Below, one piece after another: positions 32,716-41,928 of a stretch of 64,000 nucleotides of DNA; positions within the stretch are counted from its first letter, which is position 1; the number at the start of each line of letters is the position of its first letter. The stretch is from positions 62,001-126,000 of the forward strand of contig NZ_BCNS01000124.1 of the NCBI RefSeq assembly GCF_001528745.1, read 5' to 3'. Made by a program: the position numbers and the translations under genes. The notes below the pieces were generated by a model. The model was not told where the DNA came from and did not search any database. It was given only the letters and a program-made list of their open reading frames with translations. This DNA is from Marinobacterium profundum (lineage in GTDB: Bacteria > Pseudomonadota > Gammaproteobacteria > Pseudomonadales > Balneatricaceae).

Positions 32716-33339
32716 TCACTGGGACTTTCCTGGCGCAGCACTTTTCAGAATCGCATCCTGGAAATCCTGGGTGTTGTTTCGGTTCGGATACGGCTGCTCA
32801 GGCACAGGCAAGCGCAGGAACGCACAGAGCGGCTCCCAACCGTCCCCCAGATTGTGGACGAGCAGCCGCTCCGACGCTATGGTCGCCTTCACCGCCTTGA
32901 TGTTTTCCTCGTAGGTCGCAATCGCATGGGCACGATCATCCGGTCGACCGCCAAAAACCTTGTCACGTACCAGCGCAAGCCCAAGTGACTCCGGGTCCGA
33001 ACTCATCTGGATGCCACCCAGGATAGTCTTCTCAAAGCTCTGCCACCAAGTCTCGGCTGTCCGGCAGGTCAGCACGACTTTGGCCTGCGGATAAAATTCA
33101 GCCAGCTCCCTCCAGTAGTACGCCGACGGCCAGTCGACGCAGCTGCCATATCCTGCGAACAACCGGTTCCAGTCTGGTATCGCACCCTGTACAAGTGCGC
33201 GCCACATCAATTTTTGCTGCTCTTGCGCATTCACCTCATACATATGGTGACAAGGCCCAACCCCAAGGATGTCGAGCGCCTCGCGCATCGAGTCCGTGCC
33301 GGTACGCCCAAAACCTGCACCAATAACCTTAAGCATCAT
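32716..33339 (-). CDS. Sulfotransferase family protein
   Basis: 207 residues. The N-terminal P-loop-like 'IGAGFGRTGTDSMREALDIL' is the 5'-phosphosulfate loop of PAPS-dependent sulfotransferases. 'GPCHHMYE' and 'YPQAKVVLTCRTAETWWQSF' (3'-phosphate region) fit the Sulfotransfer_4 group, which is common in marine bacteria and transfers sulfate or acts on unknown acceptors. ATG 33339 or 33336; AAGGTG lies upstream. Single gene; the acceptor is unknown. Confidence 0.88.
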   Translation of the reverse strand: MMLKVIGAGFGRTGTDSMREALDILGVGPCHHMYEVNAQEQQKLMWRALVQGAIPDWNRLFAGYGSCVDWPSAYYWRELAEFYPQAKVVLTCRTAETWWQSFEKTILGGIQMSSDPESLGLALVRDKVFGGRPDDRAHAIATYEENIKAVKATIASERLLVHNLGDGWEPLCAFLRLPVPEQPYPNRNNTQDFQDAILKSAAPGKSQ

Positions 33340-33396
33340 TCAAGCACCTTATTGGATGAAACCCGCCTGTGTCCGTCGATTACTGACACCTGCACT

Positions 33397-33580
33397 ATTA
33401 ACCCGGTGAACAAATAGGTTCCCTCCGTATTTTCCGTCACGCCCGACCTCTTTAGCTTAAAAGAATGGGCGCAAGTGGATGGACTTACTGGCCTTCTTGG
33501 GGGCGAAGAGATGGCGTTCACATTGGCCTGCGGCCAATGATGAAGCATCCCTGCTTCATGTATCAACCCGCCGGGTTAAT
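33397..33580 (-). repeat. Structured repeat family 1, full copy (inverted)
   Basis: On the minus strand: AACCC-GGC-GGGTT, ATGAAGCA-GGGA-TGCTTCAT, CATTGGCC-GCA-GGCCAATG, then a long hairpin beginning AACGCCATCTCTT and ending AAGAGGTCGGGCG, then 'GGAGGGAACCTATTTGTTCA' and GGGTTAAT. The order and outer motifs match 45705-45861. The long hairpin differs in sequence but pairs in both. Confidence 0.8.
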
Positions 33581-33597
33581 AAATACAAATAGGGCGC

Positions 33598-33688
33598 CCC
33601 ACATTTGTATCATAGCCTCGGGGCCTTTGTGTCTAATCCCAGCATTTCCTTATGCTTTTTTGTATAAACGGTCAAAGCCAGGTGACGT
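33598..33688 (+). repeat. Dispersed repeat, copy 2 of the 27153 element
   Basis: 'ACATTTGTATCATAGCCTCGG' followed by GGCC, AGCATTTCC and 'GTCAAAGCCAG' parallels 27151-27245 at roughly 70 percent by eye. It ends at the MFS gene stop. Confidence 0.45.
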
Positions 33689-33690
33689 GA

Positions 33691-35145
33691 TTAATCATGA
33701 CGGCGTACCGAAGCACGTTTAACCAGCACCCGACTGATGGCCCCGATACCAAGGGCAACAACCATCAACAGGCCGGCAACAGCGAAGGTGACCTGCATGC
33801 CACCCGCAATGGCCTGCGCACTAGCGGTTGTAATGTCGGTCGTCATAGACGCGAACGCAAATAGCGCTCCCATGACGGCGGCACCGGTGATAAGTCCGAT
33901 ATTGCGCGACAGGCTCAGTAGACCGGAGATTACACCGCGCTGGTCTGCGCTTACCTCCAGCATGACGGCAGTATTGTTTGCCGCCTGAAACAGCTGATAA
34001 CCGGGGGTCAGGATAGCCATCGCAGCCAGATAACCAGCAACACCGAAGATCGCGGGCAGTGCAGACAGTCCAAAGGCACCTGCCGCCATGGCGACCAGTC
34101 CTGCGATGGCCATGAATGGTGCACCCAAGCGGTCGACCAGATGGCCGGCAGGGACACCGCTTAGTGCGGAGATGATGGGGCCCATCGACATAACGATGCC
34201 AACAATCAGGTCACTGAGCCCGAGCGCCCGCGACAGATAAAAAGGCCCGACCACCAGCGTCGCCATCATCACATTCGCGACCAGCACGTTCAGGGCCAGG
34301 CTTGTGCTCAATACCACGTTGCGCAGCGCTGCCATTGGAATCAGGGGAGATGCCACCCTCGTCTGCGCCAGCACGAAGAGGCTCGCTACCAGGGTCGCGG
34401 CCAGCAACAGGGCCAGGTTAAGCGAATTGAAATCACCGCCCCCAGCTGTCACGGCCAGTGCATAGGTCGCAAGCGTGAGGCCAAGCAGCAGCGTTCCCAC
34501 AGTGTCGAAGCCTTTACGCTCAGCTCCGCCTTTGCGTCCCGAAGCTGGCAGGTAGCGGTACGCCAGCAGAATATTCAGCATGCCCAGCGGCACCAGGATC
34601 AGAAAGATGGCACGCCAGCCGGGGCCTGCAAGCAGTAGGCCTCCCAGCGAAGGCCCAAGCGCGGTGCCAATGGCCGACATGGTGCCGAGCAGCCCCATGG
34701 CACTACCGGTTCTGTCCTTGGGCGTGATCTCTCGCACAAGGGCCAGGGTCAGCGCCATCAGGATAGCCGCGCCCAGACCCTGCAACGCGCGGGCAAGGAT
34801 GAGTAACCCCAGCGTAGACGCTGTGCCGCACATAATTGATGCCAGCGTGAACAGGCTAATACCCGCGAGCAGAACCCGACGATGACCCAGAATATCGCCC
34901 AGGCGCCCAACACTCACGATCATAACGGTGATGGCAAGCAGATAGCCGATGATGACCCATTGCACCTGCTGGAAGGAGGCGCTGAACACCTCGACCAGGG
35001 TGGGCAAGGCAATATTGGCGATGCTTACGCCCAGGGAGGCCAGCAGCATCGAAAGTGCAAGGCTGGCGAGCGCCCAGCGGCCCCGCTCTGTCAGCTCGGG
35101 GGTTTGAGTCAGGTCCGGGACTGCATCTGTGATGTTTCGTTTCAT
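33691..35145 (-). CDS. MFS drug/metabolite exporter (DHA2-like)
   Basis: 484 residues with 12-14 membrane helices starting 'RWALASLALSMLLASLGVSI'. Motif A between helices 2 and 3 reads 'VGRLGDILGHRRVLLAG'. The antiporter motif C in helix 5 reads 'LLGTMSAIGTALGPSLGGLL', a marker of proton-coupled efflux. Similar to EmrB/QacA-type DHA2 pumps. It diverges from a LysR regulator (35288), the usual arrangement for an inducible exporter. The substrate is unknown. Confidence 0.9.
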   Translation of the reverse strand: MKRNITDAVPDLTQTPELTERGRWALASLALSMLLASLGVSIANIALPTLVEVFSASFQQVQWVIIGYLLAITVMIVSVGRLGDILGHRRVLLAGISLFTLASIMCGTASTLGLLILARALQGLGAAILMALTLALVREITPKDRTGSAMGLLGTMSAIGTALGPSLGGLLLAGPGWRAIFLILVPLGMLNILLAYRYLPASGRKGGAERKGFDTVGTLLLGLTLATYALAVTAGGGDFNSLNLALLLAATLVASLFVLAQTRVASPLIPMAALRNVVLSTSLALNVLVANVMMATLVVGPFYLSRALGLSDLIVGIVMSMGPIISALSGVPAGHLVDRLGAPFMAIAGLVAMAAGAFGLSALPAIFGVAGYLAAMAILTPGYQLFQAANNTAVMLEVSADQRGVISGLLSLSRNIGLITGAAVMGALFAFASMTTDITTASAQAIAGGMQVTFAVAGLLMVVALGIGAISRVLVKRASVRRHD

Positions 35146-35287
35146 GCTGGTATCCGTCTTCTCGCTGCTACATTCAACTCACCCTGAATATATCCCCTCG
35201 CCTTTCAGTGCGGTACACGCACCCCTTACACTTAATAAGTGCATCCAACGCCATGTCAGACCAGAGGACCCGTGCTATGGTTTGCGA

Positions 35288-36214
35288 ATGCAGACCCCCG
35301 ATTTCAATTTGCTTGTCACTCTTAATGCACTGCTTTGTGAAGGCAGTGTAGTCCGCGCCGCACAACGCTTAGGGCTCAGCCCGTCGGCCATGAGTCGGGC
35401 GCTGGCGCGGTTGCGCCAGGCAACGGGAGACCCGCTGCTGGTCAGGGCCGGGCGCGGGCTCGTGCCTACACCCCGAGCACTTGAACTGCGTGCTCAGGTA
35501 AGCCAGCTGATTGACGAGGCAGAGGCCGTTCTGCGCCCCCAGGCGGCGCTCGATCTCAAACAGCTGGTGCGGACATTTACCCTGAGAACCGGCGAAGGTT
35601 TTGTGGAGACTTTTGGCCCGAACCTTATCGCCCGCGTCAGCTCGCAAGCGCCCGGGGTGCGACTGCGCTTTGTGCCCAAACCCGACAGGAACAGTGCGTC
35701 GCTGCGCGACGGGGTCGTGGATCTGGAAACGGGCGTTGTGGGCAAAACCCTGGGACCGGAGATCCGTACCCTGGGCCTCTATCGGGATCGCTTTATCGGC
35801 GTCGTACAACCAGGCCACCCACTAAGCACAGGCAAGCTTACCGCCGCCCGTTATGCCGCCTGCGACCATATTGCAGTATCACGGCGGGGCATCGACCGGG
35901 GGCCTGTGGATGCAGCCCTTGAATTGCTGGGGCTGGAACGCAGGATAGTGATCATGGTGGGCGGCTATTCGGCGGCGCTCGCGCTGGCCCGCAGCTCGAA
36001 CCTTATTGCGACAGTACCCGAAATAACCACGCACTCCTGGCGAGCGGCCCTGCATAGCTTTGCGCTGCCATTCCCGCCACCAGAAGTCACGGTGTCACTG
36101 CTCTGGCACCCGCGCATGCATGCGGATCCGGCCCATCGCTGGCTGCGTGAATGCGTCCGCGAGGCCTGCGCGCAACAATTTGCGAATCCTTCTACGAATG
36201 GGACTCTTGATTAA
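35288..36214 (+). CDS. LysR-family regulator (probable control of MFS exporter)
   Basis: 308 residues from ATG 35288 (MQTPDFNLLVTLNALLCEGS). The frame stays open to 35129, but that would overlap the divergent MFS gene and adds non-LysR sequence. Helix-turn-helix: 'GSVVRAAQRLGLSPSAMSRA' then 'RLRQATGDPLLVRAGRG'. The C-terminal effector domain has 'LRDGVVDLETGVVG' and 'SALARSSNLIATVPEI'-like segments typical of the NodD/LeuO-type subgroup. The 142-bp shared promoter region separates it from the exporter. Confidence 0.9.
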   Translation: MQTPDFNLLVTLNALLCEGSVVRAAQRLGLSPSAMSRALARLRQATGDPLLVRAGRGLVPTPRALELRAQVSQLIDEAEAVLRPQAALDLKQLVRTFTLRTGEGFVETFGPNLIARVSSQAPGVRLRFVPKPDRNSASLRDGVVDLETGVVGKTLGPEIRTLGLYRDRFIGVVQPGHPLSTGKLTAARYAACDHIAVSRRGIDRGPVDAALELLGLERRIVIMVGGYSAALALARSSNLIATVPEITTHSWRAALHSFALPFPPPEVTVSLLWHPRMHADPAHRWLRECVREACAQQFANPSTNGTLD

Positions 36215-36458
36215 GGCTGCTGATTAAAACTGCTAAGTTAACGGCCCCTGACCAACCGAGTTGATTCTTACCCCTCATCGTCATAGCGCCCTGGGTTTGT
36301 TTATGCGTTCACCCCAGGCCGATGGCCCGTCTGCCCTTGATTTTTTCCCCTCAGCAACGGAACCAGAATCCCGCAGTAGAGTCCCAAGCCCTTGAAATTT
36401 GCTGATTTAACACCAGATAGAGCCTTACCATTGCGCTGTGCAGGGAATCGCCAACACC

Positions 36459-37418
36459 ATGACACCACTTCTTCAGTTTCAGAGCCTGCAACAATGGCTG
36501 CAATCCCAGATCATTGGCCAGCACAGTCTGATTGAGCGGCTACTGATCGCCCTGCTGGCCGATGGCCACCTGTTAGTAGAAGGCGCGCCTGGGCTGGCCA
36601 AGACCAAGGCCATCAAGACACTGTCCCTGGCGCTGCAAGCGGACTTTCACCGGGTGCAGTTCACCCCCGACCTGCTGCCCGCCGATATCACCGGCAGTGA
36701 TATCTATAGACCCGAGACCCATAGCTTCGAATTCCAGCCAGGGCCGCTGTTCCATAACCTTGTGCTGGCGGATGAAATCAACCGCGCCCCGGCCAAGGTA
36801 CAGTCGGCGCTACTTGAGGCCATGGCGGAACGCCAAATCAGCATTGGTCAGCAAAGCTATCCGCTACCCGAACTGTTCCTGGTGATGGCAACCCAGAATC
36901 CCATCGAACAGGAAGGCACCTACCCGCTTCCCGAAGCTCAGCTCGACCGCTTTCTGATGCAGGTAAACGTGGGCTACCCGGATCGTGAAGCAGAGCTTGC
37001 GATACTGCGGCTGGCGCGCCAGGAAATCAGCGCCGAGGTGGCAGAGCCTCCCGCCCGCCTTACTCAGGCAAGTCTGTTCGCCGCCCGCGCCGAGGTTCAG
37101 AGTCTGCACCTGTCTGAAGCCGTGGAGCACTACATGGTCGAGCTGGTGATGGCCAGCCGTGACCCGCAACAGCATGCGCCTGACCTGGCGCGCTGGATCG
37201 ACTATGGCGCCAGCCCGCGCGCCACCATAGCGCTGGAACGCTGTGCCCGCGCCCATGCCTGGCTGCAGGGGCAGGATTACGTCAGCCCCGACAATGTCCA
37301 GGCAATCGCCCACGACGTCTTGCGCCACCGCCTGCTGCTCAGTTTCGAGGCCGAAGCCAACGGCCAGAGCAGCGACGCGGTCATCTCCCGTTTGCTGGAG
37401 CGAGTACCGGTGGCCTGA
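36459..37418 (+). CDS. MoxR-family AAA ATPase
   Basis: 319 residues from ATG 36459; a GTG at 36438 would add seven residues. Walker A 'VEGAPGLAKTKAIKT' (about 41-55), Walker B 'LVLADEINRAPAKVQSALLE', sensor 1 'VMATQNPIEQEGTYPLPEAQ', arginine finger 'LDRFLM'. A C-terminal lid domain follows. MoxR ATPases act as chaperones that activate partner complexes with VWA proteins. First gene of a six-gene MoxR-Bat operon; the DUF58 gene starts 13 bp after its stop. Confidence 0.95.
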   Translation: MTPLLQFQSLQQWLQSQIIGQHSLIERLLIALLADGHLLVEGAPGLAKTKAIKTLSLALQADFHRVQFTPDLLPADITGSDIYRPETHSFEFQPGPLFHNLVLADEINRAPAKVQSALLEAMAERQISIGQQSYPLPELFLVMATQNPIEQEGTYPLPEAQLDRFLMQVNVGYPDREAELAILRLARQEISAEVAEPPARLTQASLFAARAEVQSLHLSEAVEHYMVELVMASRDPQQHAPDLARWIDYGASPRATIALERCARAHAWLQGQDYVSPDNVQAIAHDVLRHRLLLSFEAEANGQSSDAVISRLLERVPVA

Positions 37419-37431
37419 GCGGAGCTGCAGC

Positions 37432-38385
37432 ATGAGTTATCCAATCGATAAAACTACCGATCAGTTTTCACTCGAGGGCGCCTACACCCGGCTCGATCAA
37501 CTGGTGGCGCTGCACCGCTTCGCCGCCCGTCTGAGCCTCAGTGCCCGACGCCACAGCAGCAGCACCCTGGCTGGCGAATGGCGCACTCACCAGCGCGGGC
37601 GCGGCATCGATTTTGATCAGGTGCGCGCCTACCAGGCCGGTGATGATATCCGCAGCATCGACTGGCGTGTCACCGCCAGGCGTCAGGCACCCCACACCCG
37701 GGTCTACCGCGAAGAGCGCGAACGGCCGGTGCTGCTGGCCGCCGACCTGCGCTCGCCGATGTTCTTCGGCAGCCGCCATTGCTACAAGGCGGTGCTGGCC
37801 AGCGCCCTTATCGGCACCCTTGGCTGGATCGCTCTGGCCGGGCGCGACCGCGTCGGCGGACTGGTATTTGGCGATCAGGAACACCGCGATGTACGGCCGC
37901 GCCGCAGCCGCCACAGCGTGCTGGAGCTGCTGCAACAACTGGATGCCTTCAGCCATCGCCTGACCACGCCCTGTCCCGCAGAAACACCTGCGCCCCTGAG
38001 CCAGCTGCTCGACAAACTGCTGCACACCAGCCACCCCGGCACCGCCGTCTATATCGCCAGTGACTTCCACGATCTGGACGACGCCAGTGAACAGCGCTTC
38101 TACCAGCTAGCCCGCCACAGCGACCTGACCCTGTTTCTGATTAGCGACCCGCTGGAGTATGGGCTGCCTGACAACGATGACCTCTGGATTGGCAACGGCC
38201 AGCAGCGCGCTGCGGTGCGCGATCTGAACCAAGCGGGCGAACAATTGGCCCAACGGGATCAGCGCCTGCGCGCGCTCTGCACCCGGCTGGCAATCCCGCT
38301 GCATCATCTCAGCACCGAAACCTCACCGCTGACCCTGCTGCAACAACTCTACGGCCAGCGCAGCGGCGCACGGGGGCGCGCATGA
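37432..38385 (+). CDS. DUF58 protein of the MoxR-Bat operon
   Basis: 317 residues from ATG 37432. The DUF58 signature 'HQRGRGIDFDQVRAYQAGDD' with 'IRSIDWRVTARRQAPHTRVY' (about residues 50-90) is intact, followed by 'ERERPVLLAADLRSPMFFG', a degenerate VWA-like strand. DUF58 proteins always accompany MoxR and are thought to bridge the ATPase and the VWA proteins. The stop overlaps the next gene start (ATGA, 38382-38385). Confidence 0.92.
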   Translation: MSYPIDKTTDQFSLEGAYTRLDQLVALHRFAARLSLSARRHSSSTLAGEWRTHQRGRGIDFDQVRAYQAGDDIRSIDWRVTARRQAPHTRVYREERERPVLLAADLRSPMFFGSRHCYKAVLASALIGTLGWIALAGRDRVGGLVFGDQEHRDVRPRRSRHSVLELLQQLDAFSHRLTTPCPAETPAPLSQLLDKLLHTSHPGTAVYIASDFHDLDDASEQRFYQLARHSDLTLFLISDPLEYGLPDNDDLWIGNGQQRAAVRDLNQAGEQLAQRDQRLRALCTRLAIPLHHLSTETSPLTLLQQLYGQRSGARGRA

Positions 38386-38912
38386 ACACTACGCCCCAGG
38401 TCAGCCCCGCTGCTGCACCCATACCCGCAGGCCCGCCGTCGCTGGAACAGTTGCGCGATTTGCAGCTGCCGGCCGAGGTCGGCTTCTGGCCACCGGCGCC
38501 GGGCTGGTGGCTGCTCGCAGCCCTGCTGCTGGGCGGGCTGGTCTGGGCCGGCCTGTGGCTATGGCGGCGCTGGCAACACAACGCTTACAGACGCGCCGCG
38601 CTCAAGCTGCTCAGCGCCTATCAGCTGCAGCTACAGCAGGACAACAACCGTCAGCGCTATCTAACCCAGGTCGCCCAGCTGTTGCGCCGTACTGCCCTTA
38701 GCGCCTACCCGTATCAGCCACTGGCCGGATTGACCGATAATGCCTGGCGCCAGTGTCTGATCGACAGCAGCGGTCTTGATGCCTTTAACGGCAGTGCCGG
38801 CGACGCCCTGGTGCGCGGACCCTACCAGGCCGTGATCGACTTCGACACGGCAGCCGTAGAGCAGCTGGCACGCGACTGGATCCGAAAACACAAACGGAGG
38901 TGGTCATGCTGA
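38382..38912 (+). CDS. DUF4381 membrane protein
   Basis: 176 residues with one membrane helix ('GWWLLAALLLGGLVWAGLWL', about 40-60), a cytoplasmic Arg/Gln-rich stretch and 'LRRTALSAYPYQPLAGLTDN', typical of DUF4381 proteins placed between DUF58 and VWA genes in gammaproteobacterial Bat operons. Function unknown; probably a membrane subunit of the complex. It overlaps the genes on both sides (4 nt and 7 nt). Confidence 0.88.
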   Translation: MNTTPQVSPAAAPIPAGPPSLEQLRDLQLPAEVGFWPPAPGWWLLAALLLGGLVWAGLWLWRRWQHNAYRRAALKLLSAYQLQLQQDNNRQRYLTQVAQLLRRTALSAYPYQPLAGLTDNAWRQCLIDSSGLDAFNGSAGDALVRGPYQAVIDFDTAAVEQLARDWIRKHKRRWSC

Positions 38913-39922
38913 GCCTCGACTGGCCCTGGCTGCTGTTACTGGCCCCGCTGCCCTGGCTGATCTACCGTTTTGCCCACCCTGCGCGGCGTCAGCAGGCGGC
39001 CCTGCAGGTACCCTTTTTCGACCAGTTGCAGCGCAGCGATGGCGTAAATTCCGCTCGTATCCCAGGCTCCCTGCGCCTGCGACTGGCGCTGTTGAGCCTG
39101 ATCTGGCTGGCGTTGCTGCTGTCCGCCGCACGCCCACAGTGGCTCGGCGATCCTCTGCCGGTCGCCCCCAGCGGGCGCGACCTACTGCTGGCGGTGGATA
39201 TCTCCGGCAGCATGGGCACCCAGGACATGCCCCAGGACGGCCAGTTGCTCGATCGCCTGACGGTGGTCAAGCAGGTACTGGGCCAGTTCGTGGAACGGCG
39301 TCAGGGTGATCGCCTGGGGCTGATTCTGTTCGGCACCCGCGCCTATATACAGGTGCCCCTGACCTTCGACAGCCAGGCCCTGGTGCAGCTACTCAATGAA
39401 TCGCGCATCGGCTTTGCCGGCGAAAAAACCGCCATCGGCGATGCCATTGGCCTGGCAGTCAAACGCCTGACCGACCGTGCACAACAAAGCCGGGTACTGA
39501 TTCTGCTCACTGACGGCGCCAACACCGCGGGCCAGGTGCAACCGCTGGAAGCCGCCCAGGTGGCGGCCAAAGAAGGCATCCGCATTCACACCCTGGGCAT
39601 AGGCGCTGATGAAATGCTGGTACAGAGTTTCTTTGGTACCCGACGGGTCAATCCCTCCGCCGATCTTGATGAAAGGCTGCTGACCCAGGTGGCCGAGACT
39701 ACAGGCGGGCAATACTTCCGCGCCAGGGACCCAGAACAGCTGACCCAGGTATACGCCGAGCTCGACCGGCTGGAACCGAGCCAGCAGGAAGAACAACTGG
39801 TACGCCCCCAGCAGGCGCTGTTTCACTGGCCCCTGGGGCTGGCGCTGGGGCTCTCGCTGCTGTGGGCACTGCAACGCCTTTGGCAGTCGAAAGCAGCCAG
39901 TGTGCGGGAGGCACAATCATGA
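38906..39922 (+). CDS. VWA-domain membrane protein (BatA-like)
   Basis: 338 residues from ATG 38906, with ACGGAGG 6 nt upstream. N-terminal membrane helix ('WPWLLLLAPLPWLIYRFAHP'), a second at about 60, then a von Willebrand A domain with an intact MIDAS: 'LAVDISGSMGTQD' (DxSxS), 'GEKTAIGDAIGLAV' (Thr) and 'ILLTDGANTAG' (Asp). A final helix is near the C-terminus. It should bind Mg2+ and partner proteins in the periplasm or at the membrane. Translation is coupled to the next gene by ATGA (39919-39922). Confidence 0.93.
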   Translation: MLSLDWPWLLLLAPLPWLIYRFAHPARRQQAALQVPFFDQLQRSDGVNSARIPGSLRLRLALLSLIWLALLLSAARPQWLGDPLPVAPSGRDLLLAVDISGSMGTQDMPQDGQLLDRLTVVKQVLGQFVERRQGDRLGLILFGTRAYIQVPLTFDSQALVQLLNESRIGFAGEKTAIGDAIGLAVKRLTDRAQQSRVLILLTDGANTAGQVQPLEAAQVAAKEGIRIHTLGIGADEMLVQSFFGTRRVNPSADLDERLLTQVAETTGGQYFRARDPEQLTQVYAELDRLEPSQQEEQLVRPQQALFHWPLGLALGLSLLWALQRLWQSKAASVREAQS

Positions 39923-41928
39923 TCGAGGCCTTCCACTTTCTGCGCCCACTATGGTTGCTGTTACTTGTTCCCGTCGCTCTGCTCGGCTATCGGTTGTGGC
40001 AACAGCAAGCCCTGGGCAGCGGCTGGCAACGGCTGATCCCCGCCAGCCTGTTGCAACCGCTGCTGGAACAGCAGCCCGGCCAGCAGCGCCGTGCTCCATT
40101 GCTGGCTCTGGGCGCCGCCTGGTTAACAGCCACAGTTGCGCTGGCGGGTCCTAGTTGGGAACAGCTGCCGCAGCCGGTGTACCAGCCCCAGGCCTCACTG
40201 GTGGTGATTCTCGACCTCTCGCCCTCAATGCTGGCCCAGGATCTAAAGCCCTCGCGTCTGATGCAGGCACGCCTGCGAATGATCGATCTTCTGCGCGCCC
40301 GCCAGGAAGGACTCACCGCACTGGTGGTCTACGCCGGCGATGCCCATCTGGTCAGCCCCCTGAGCCAGGACCGCCAGACACTGCTGGCACTGGCCCCCAC
40401 GCTGTCACCGGACATCATGCCGATACGCGGCAGCCAGGTCGAAGCCGCAGTGGAACGGGCGCTTGCGTTGCTCAACGAAAGCGGCCACGGCGATGGTCAG
40501 CTATTGCTGATTACAGACGGAGTTACTCCTGCGGCCGCCGATGCGGTAGCAGCCCAGCTGCAGGCCAGCGGCCTGCGCCTGTCGATACTGGGTGTTGGTA
40601 CCCCGGAGGGGGCGCCGATTCCTAGTGATGATGGCAGCTTCGCCCGCGATAGCGCAGGGCGCATGATTCTGGCCAAACTCGACGCCCAGCCATTGATTCG
40701 ACTGGCCCGCGACAGTGGCGGCATCTACCGTGCACTAAGCAGCAGCGCCAGCGAGCTCGACGACTTCTCGGCCCAGTTTGCCCAGCCCCGCATCGTCAGT
40801 GCACAGCAGGGGCAGCTACCCCTGGGGCAGTCCTTCGATCAATGGCGTGAGGCCGGCCCCTGGCTGGTGCTACTCCTGCTGCCGGTGGCCGCCCTCGCCT
40901 TTCGTCGCGGTTGGCTGCTGAGCCTGCTGCTGGTCTGCCTGATCACCCCCAGCCTGGCGCCTCTGCCTGCCGTTGCCGCTGAAACGTCTCCCTCAACAGG
41001 GAATTCCACGGCCAATACCACCGGCGCTGCGCAAGCAACGGACGCAGGTATTGCCGAAATTTCACGCGATCTATGGCGTGGTCTCTGGAGCACGGCGGAT
41101 CAGCAAGGTGCCGCACAATTCCAGGCGCAGCAGTTCGATCAGGCCGCAGGCCACTTCCGCGACCCTGCCTGGCTAGGCAGCGCTCGTTATCGCAGCGGCG
41201 ATTTCAGTGGTGCCAGCGACAGTTTCCGTGATGCTATAGCGCAGCAGGACAGCGCCGCCAATCACTATAACCTCGGCAATGCCCTGGCCCAGGGCGGTCA
41301 GCTCAAGGAAGCGCTCGACGCCTATAAGCAGGCGCTGCAACGTAATCCGCAGCTGGCCGATGCCCAGGCCAATCGCGATTTGGTGGAGCAACTGCTTCAA
41401 AAGCAAGAGCAGGGGCAACAACAAAGCTCCCAGTCCGACCAGAACCAGGACGACAATCAGGATCAGAGCCAGAATCCGCAGCAAGGCCAGGAACAACAAG
41501 ATAACCAGAGTGGCGCCCAGCAGCCGGGCAACGAGTCGCAGCAAGGTGACAGCGACCCGCAGGCAGATAGCCAGCCGCAGGATGGCGGCTCTGAATCAAC
41601 GCCGGAATCAGAAGCAGATAACCCGACAGACAAGGGCTCGTCCAAGCACGACCAGAACAGCACCGATCAGCCGGAGGCAAACGCCGACAAGGCAACCGGC
41701 AGCGAAACCAACAAAAACGCCAAGCAAGCGCCGGGCGATGACCAGAACGAGGTAGCGACGGGCACAGAGCCATCACCCCAACGCTCGCAGGAACTTGAGC
41801 GCTGGCTGCGCCAGCTGCCGGATGATCCCGGCGGATTGTTAAGGCGCAAGTTTGAATATGAATATCAGCAAAAGCTGGAGGCCTATCGCCAGGGCCGCTG
41901 GACACCACCTGAGGAAACCCGATGGTAA
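39919..41928 (+). CDS. VWA plus TPR protein (BatB/BatC fusion)
   Basis: 669 residues from ATG 39919, GGGAGG upstream. Two N-terminal helices, a VWA domain with MIDAS 'VVILDLSPSMLAQD' and 'LLITDGVTPAAA' (about 90-270), two central helices (about 310-345), then TPR repeats ('ANHYNLGNALAQGGQLKEAL', 'DAYKQALQRNPQLADAQANR', about 440-480). A low-complexity Gln/Asp/Ser/Asn tail of about 130 residues follows, then a conserved end 'LRQLPDDPGGLLRRKFEYEY'. The protein joins BatB and BatC roles in one chain, common in gammaproteobacteria. Confidence 0.92.
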   Translation: MIEAFHFLRPLWLLLLVPVALLGYRLWQQQALGSGWQRLIPASLLQPLLEQQPGQQRRAPLLALGAAWLTATVALAGPSWEQLPQPVYQPQASLVVILDLSPSMLAQDLKPSRLMQARLRMIDLLRARQEGLTALVVYAGDAHLVSPLSQDRQTLLALAPTLSPDIMPIRGSQVEAAVERALALLNESGHGDGQLLLITDGVTPAAADAVAAQLQASGLRLSILGVGTPEGAPIPSDDGSFARDSAGRMILAKLDAQPLIRLARDSGGIYRALSSSASELDDFSAQFAQPRIVSAQQGQLPLGQSFDQWREAGPWLVLLLLPVAALAFRRGWLLSLLLVCLITPSLAPLPAVAAETSPSTGNSTANTTGAAQATDAGIAEISRDLWRGLWSTADQQGAAQFQAQQFDQAAGHFRDPAWLGSARYRSGDFSGASDSFRDAIAQQDSAANHYNLGNALAQGGQLKEALDAYKQALQRNPQLADAQANRDLVEQLLQKQEQGQQQSSQSDQNQDDNQDQSQNPQQGQEQQDNQSGAQQPGNESQQGDSDPQADSQPQDGGSESTPESEADNPTDKGSSKHDQNSTDQPEANADKATGSETNKNAKQAPGDDQNEVATGTEPSPQRSQELERWLRQLPDDPGGLLRRKFEYEYQQKLEAYRQGRWTPPEETRW

